This document shows, piece by piece, positions 6,024 through 7,333 of a stretch of 7,333 nt of DNA (the stretch's first letter is position 1; each line of letters opens with the position of its first letter). The notes under the pieces were generated by a model. The model was not told where the DNA came from and searched no databases. It saw only the letters and a list, made by a program, of their open reading frames with translations. The position numbers were made by a program, and so were the translations under genes. The DNA is from an uncultured Coriobacteriaceae bacterium (GTDB lineage Bacteria; Actinomycetota; Coriobacteriia; Coriobacteriales; Eggerthellaceae): NCBI GenBank assembly GCA_946623915.1, contig CAMORQ010000090.1, positions 1 through 7,333 of the forward strand. Reading direction: 5' to 3'.

Positions 6024-7178
6024 CTAGAGCATTTCCAAGAGGGCTTGGATGCGCGTGGCCAGCTGCCCTTCATCCGTGGTCGAATAATCGGTTTCCACAT
6101 GAAGGTAGGCGACGTTCTTCTCTTCGGTGCAAAAATGCCCGATGCCGTACGTTTCCACGTTGTAGGTATGGCAGCCCTGCAACGTCATATCGACAACCGC
6201 GTCGGCCTTGAACTCGTCGATCATTTCGCCAAGCAGCTGGAAGCGGTACGTGTCGGGCGACATGACCGAACAGCCAATCTTGAAATACCTTTCGGCCAGC
6301 GCTTCGTACACGTCCGGGTTGGACTCGTCGACCATACGGTGGTAGTTCTTGATGCCGGTGCAGTTTTCGAACGCGACAATCACCCCGCCGCTTTCCTCTA
6401 TGATGCGCGCAACCTTTTCCGTGGCGCCGCCCATGGGGCAACCCGACACGATGATGCGCGGGCGGTGACCGATCTTCGCCCGATTCGCCTCGGCCTCATC
6501 CAGGATGCGGGTCTTCATGTCGCGCATCTGTTGGGCAGACAGCACGCGGTCGAACGTGAAAGAGCTCCCGTAAATAACCTTGAACATGTCGTGGCCCATC
6601 ATGGGCACCGGGTCCATCTTCATCAGCTCGAAGATCTCGAGCGCCGCCTGACGCTCTTCGTTGCGGTCGCGAATCGCTGCACGGATGGCGTCTTCAGTTA
6701 TGGTCACCCCGAAAAAGTCCTCGAGCTTTTCCTTGAATCGCACAACTTCGTTTTTCCACAGCGCGAACCCGTCTTCGTCCTGCGTGTTGGGCAGCTGCAT
6801 CACGTAGACAGGCTTGAATTCTTCCATCAGCTCGTACATCTTCTTTTTGCCGTCGCACGTGGTTTCGGCAACAACCAGATCGCTGAAATAGAAGTACGGG
6901 CACTTGTCCGCCTTGGCGAACCCGTAGCTGGATTTGATCAGCGGACACAAGCTGGCAGGCAGGTCTTGCTCTGCCAGGGGAATGGTCTCGTCCGACATGG
7001 AGCACAAGCCCACAACAGCCGCATCCATAGCCATGACCAGCTCGACCGGCACATAGGTACAATACGTTCCCACGAGCGGCCTGCCCTGATCTTTGATTTC
7101 TTTCGCCACCATGAACTGAGTTTTTCTTGCATCGCCGAATTCTTCGAAAACCTCGGGCAGCTCTTTTCGCACATCCAT
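6024..7178 (-). CDS. Double-cubane-cluster anaerobic reductase (2-hydroxyacyl-CoA dehydratase family, YjiM-like)
   Basis: A 384-residue cytosolic iron-sulfur protein of the 2-hydroxyacyl-CoA dehydratase/benzoyl-CoA reductase BC-subunit superfamily, in the branch now called double-cubane-cluster-containing anaerobic reductase. Such proteins take low-potential electrons from an ATP-driven activator; the substrate of this branch is not known to me. Family marks are KELPEVFEEFGDAR at 5-18, GTYCTYVP with Cys40, ASLCPLIKSSYGFA with Cys78, DKCPYFYFSDL with Cys93, ETTCDGKKKMYEL with Cys108, VSGCPMGG with Cys247, IGCSVMS with Cys303, LQGCHTYN with Cys336 and HVETDYS at 360-366. Cluster ligands are among these, but I cannot assign them individually. 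The ATG at 7178 has GGAG 8 nt upstream and begins the conserved N-terminus; a 40-residue extension to 7298 is not family-like. It is the first gene of the cassette. No activase gene is in the window. Confidence 0.9.
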   Translation of the reverse strand: MDVRKELPEVFEEFGDARKTQFMVAKEIKDQGRPLVGTYCTYVPVELVMAMDAAVVGLCSMSDETIPLAEQDLPASLCPLIKSSYGFAKADKCPYFYFSDLVVAETTCDGKKKMYELMEEFKPVYVMQLPNTQDEDGFALWKNEVVRFKEKLEDFFGVTITEDAIRAAIRDRNEERQAALEIFELMKMDPVPMMGHDMFKVIYGSSFTFDRVLSAQQMRDMKTRILDEAEANRAKIGHRPRIIVSGCPMGGATEKVARIIEESGGVIVAFENCTGIKNYHRMVDESNPDVYEALAERYFKIGCSVMSPDTYRFQLLGEMIDEFKADAVVDMTLQGCHTYNVETYGIGHFCTEEKNVAYLHVETDYSTTDEGQLATRIQALLEML

Positions 7179-7269
7179 CGTCGCTTCTCCTTTACCCTTT
7201 GCACCTGATTCCCAGCAATCGACGCACGCAGCTGGGCACGCACGAGCGCGCCTGTAGCCATAGTGCAGA

Positions 7270-7298
7270 ACGATAGTGTGAAAATCTGACCATCGCAA
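7270..7298 (-). promoter_or_regulatory. Possible sigma70-type promoter for the four-gene unit
   Basis: On the minus strand TTGCGA (7298-7293) and TATCGT (7275-7270) are spaced by 17 bp, each matching 4 of 6 consensus bases. They lie about 90 bp upstream of the reductase start. The match is modest and untested. Confidence 0.35.
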
Positions 7299-7333
7299 AC
7301 GCGACGGCCCCTATTGGTGCAGAACGTACGGCC

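Noticed and set aside
5538..7208. 556-codon open frame on the plus strand
   Set aside because: It lies antisense to the reductase and yedF genes, its translation is rich in His/Arg with no recognisable domain, and it follows from codon bias on the opposite strand.
7179..7298. N-terminal extension of the reductase to an ATG at 7298
   Set aside because: The 40 extra residues do not look like the family and the ATG at 7178 has a good ribosome site and the conserved N-terminus; the extension also covers the possible promoter.

Overview
All supported genes in this window lie on the minus strand, so transcription runs from the right end to the left. The GC content (mid-to-high 50s by eye, not counted), clear Shine-Dalgarno sites and gene content suggest a strictly anaerobic bacterium. 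A gut coriobacterium of the Eggerthellaceae type is my best guess. It rests on general resemblance and is an inference.

Right block (about 7300 to 3640). A likely transcription unit of four genes reads, in order, a double-cubane-cluster anaerobic reductase of the 2-hydroxyacyl-CoA dehydratase family (7178-6024), a YedF-type TusA/DsrE fusion (5942-5349), a class V aminotransferase-fold cysteine desulfurase (5186-4041) and a small DUF3343 Se/S-carrier-like protein (3937-3689). A possible sigma70-type promoter lies upstream and a terminator-like hairpin follows. The last three gene types are associated with sulfur and selenium trafficking in anaerobes: a desulfurase makes a persulfide (or selenium-loaded) cysteine and two small cysteine proteins could carry it. 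The role of the reductase in this set is unclear. Every gap in the cassette holds an inverted repeat: a 10-bp hairpin before yedF, a roughly 100-bp structured gap before the desulfurase, and a pair of inverted REP-like units between the desulfurase and DUF3343. The last repeat supplies the desulfurase stop codon.

Middle block (3688 to 2978). About 700 bp hold no gene I can support. They contain a 26-bp imperfect hairpin with a 19-nt loop, smaller GC-rich hairpins, an 11-bp direct repeat, and a long minus-strand reading frame broken by one amber codon. This looks like repeat or decayed sequence. A perfect 12-bp dyad sits at its left edge, just upstream of the next gene.

Left block (2977 to 1). 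A cysteine-rich lipoprotein with a YdjY-like domain (2977-2327) is closed by a good intrinsic terminator. Then follow an MscS-family mechanosensitive channel (2036-1239) and, 93 bp further on, a MalY/PatB-type aminotransferase that runs off the left edge a few residues short of its expected end. The 240 bp between the terminator and mscS show only the mscS ribosome binding site and no convincing promoter.
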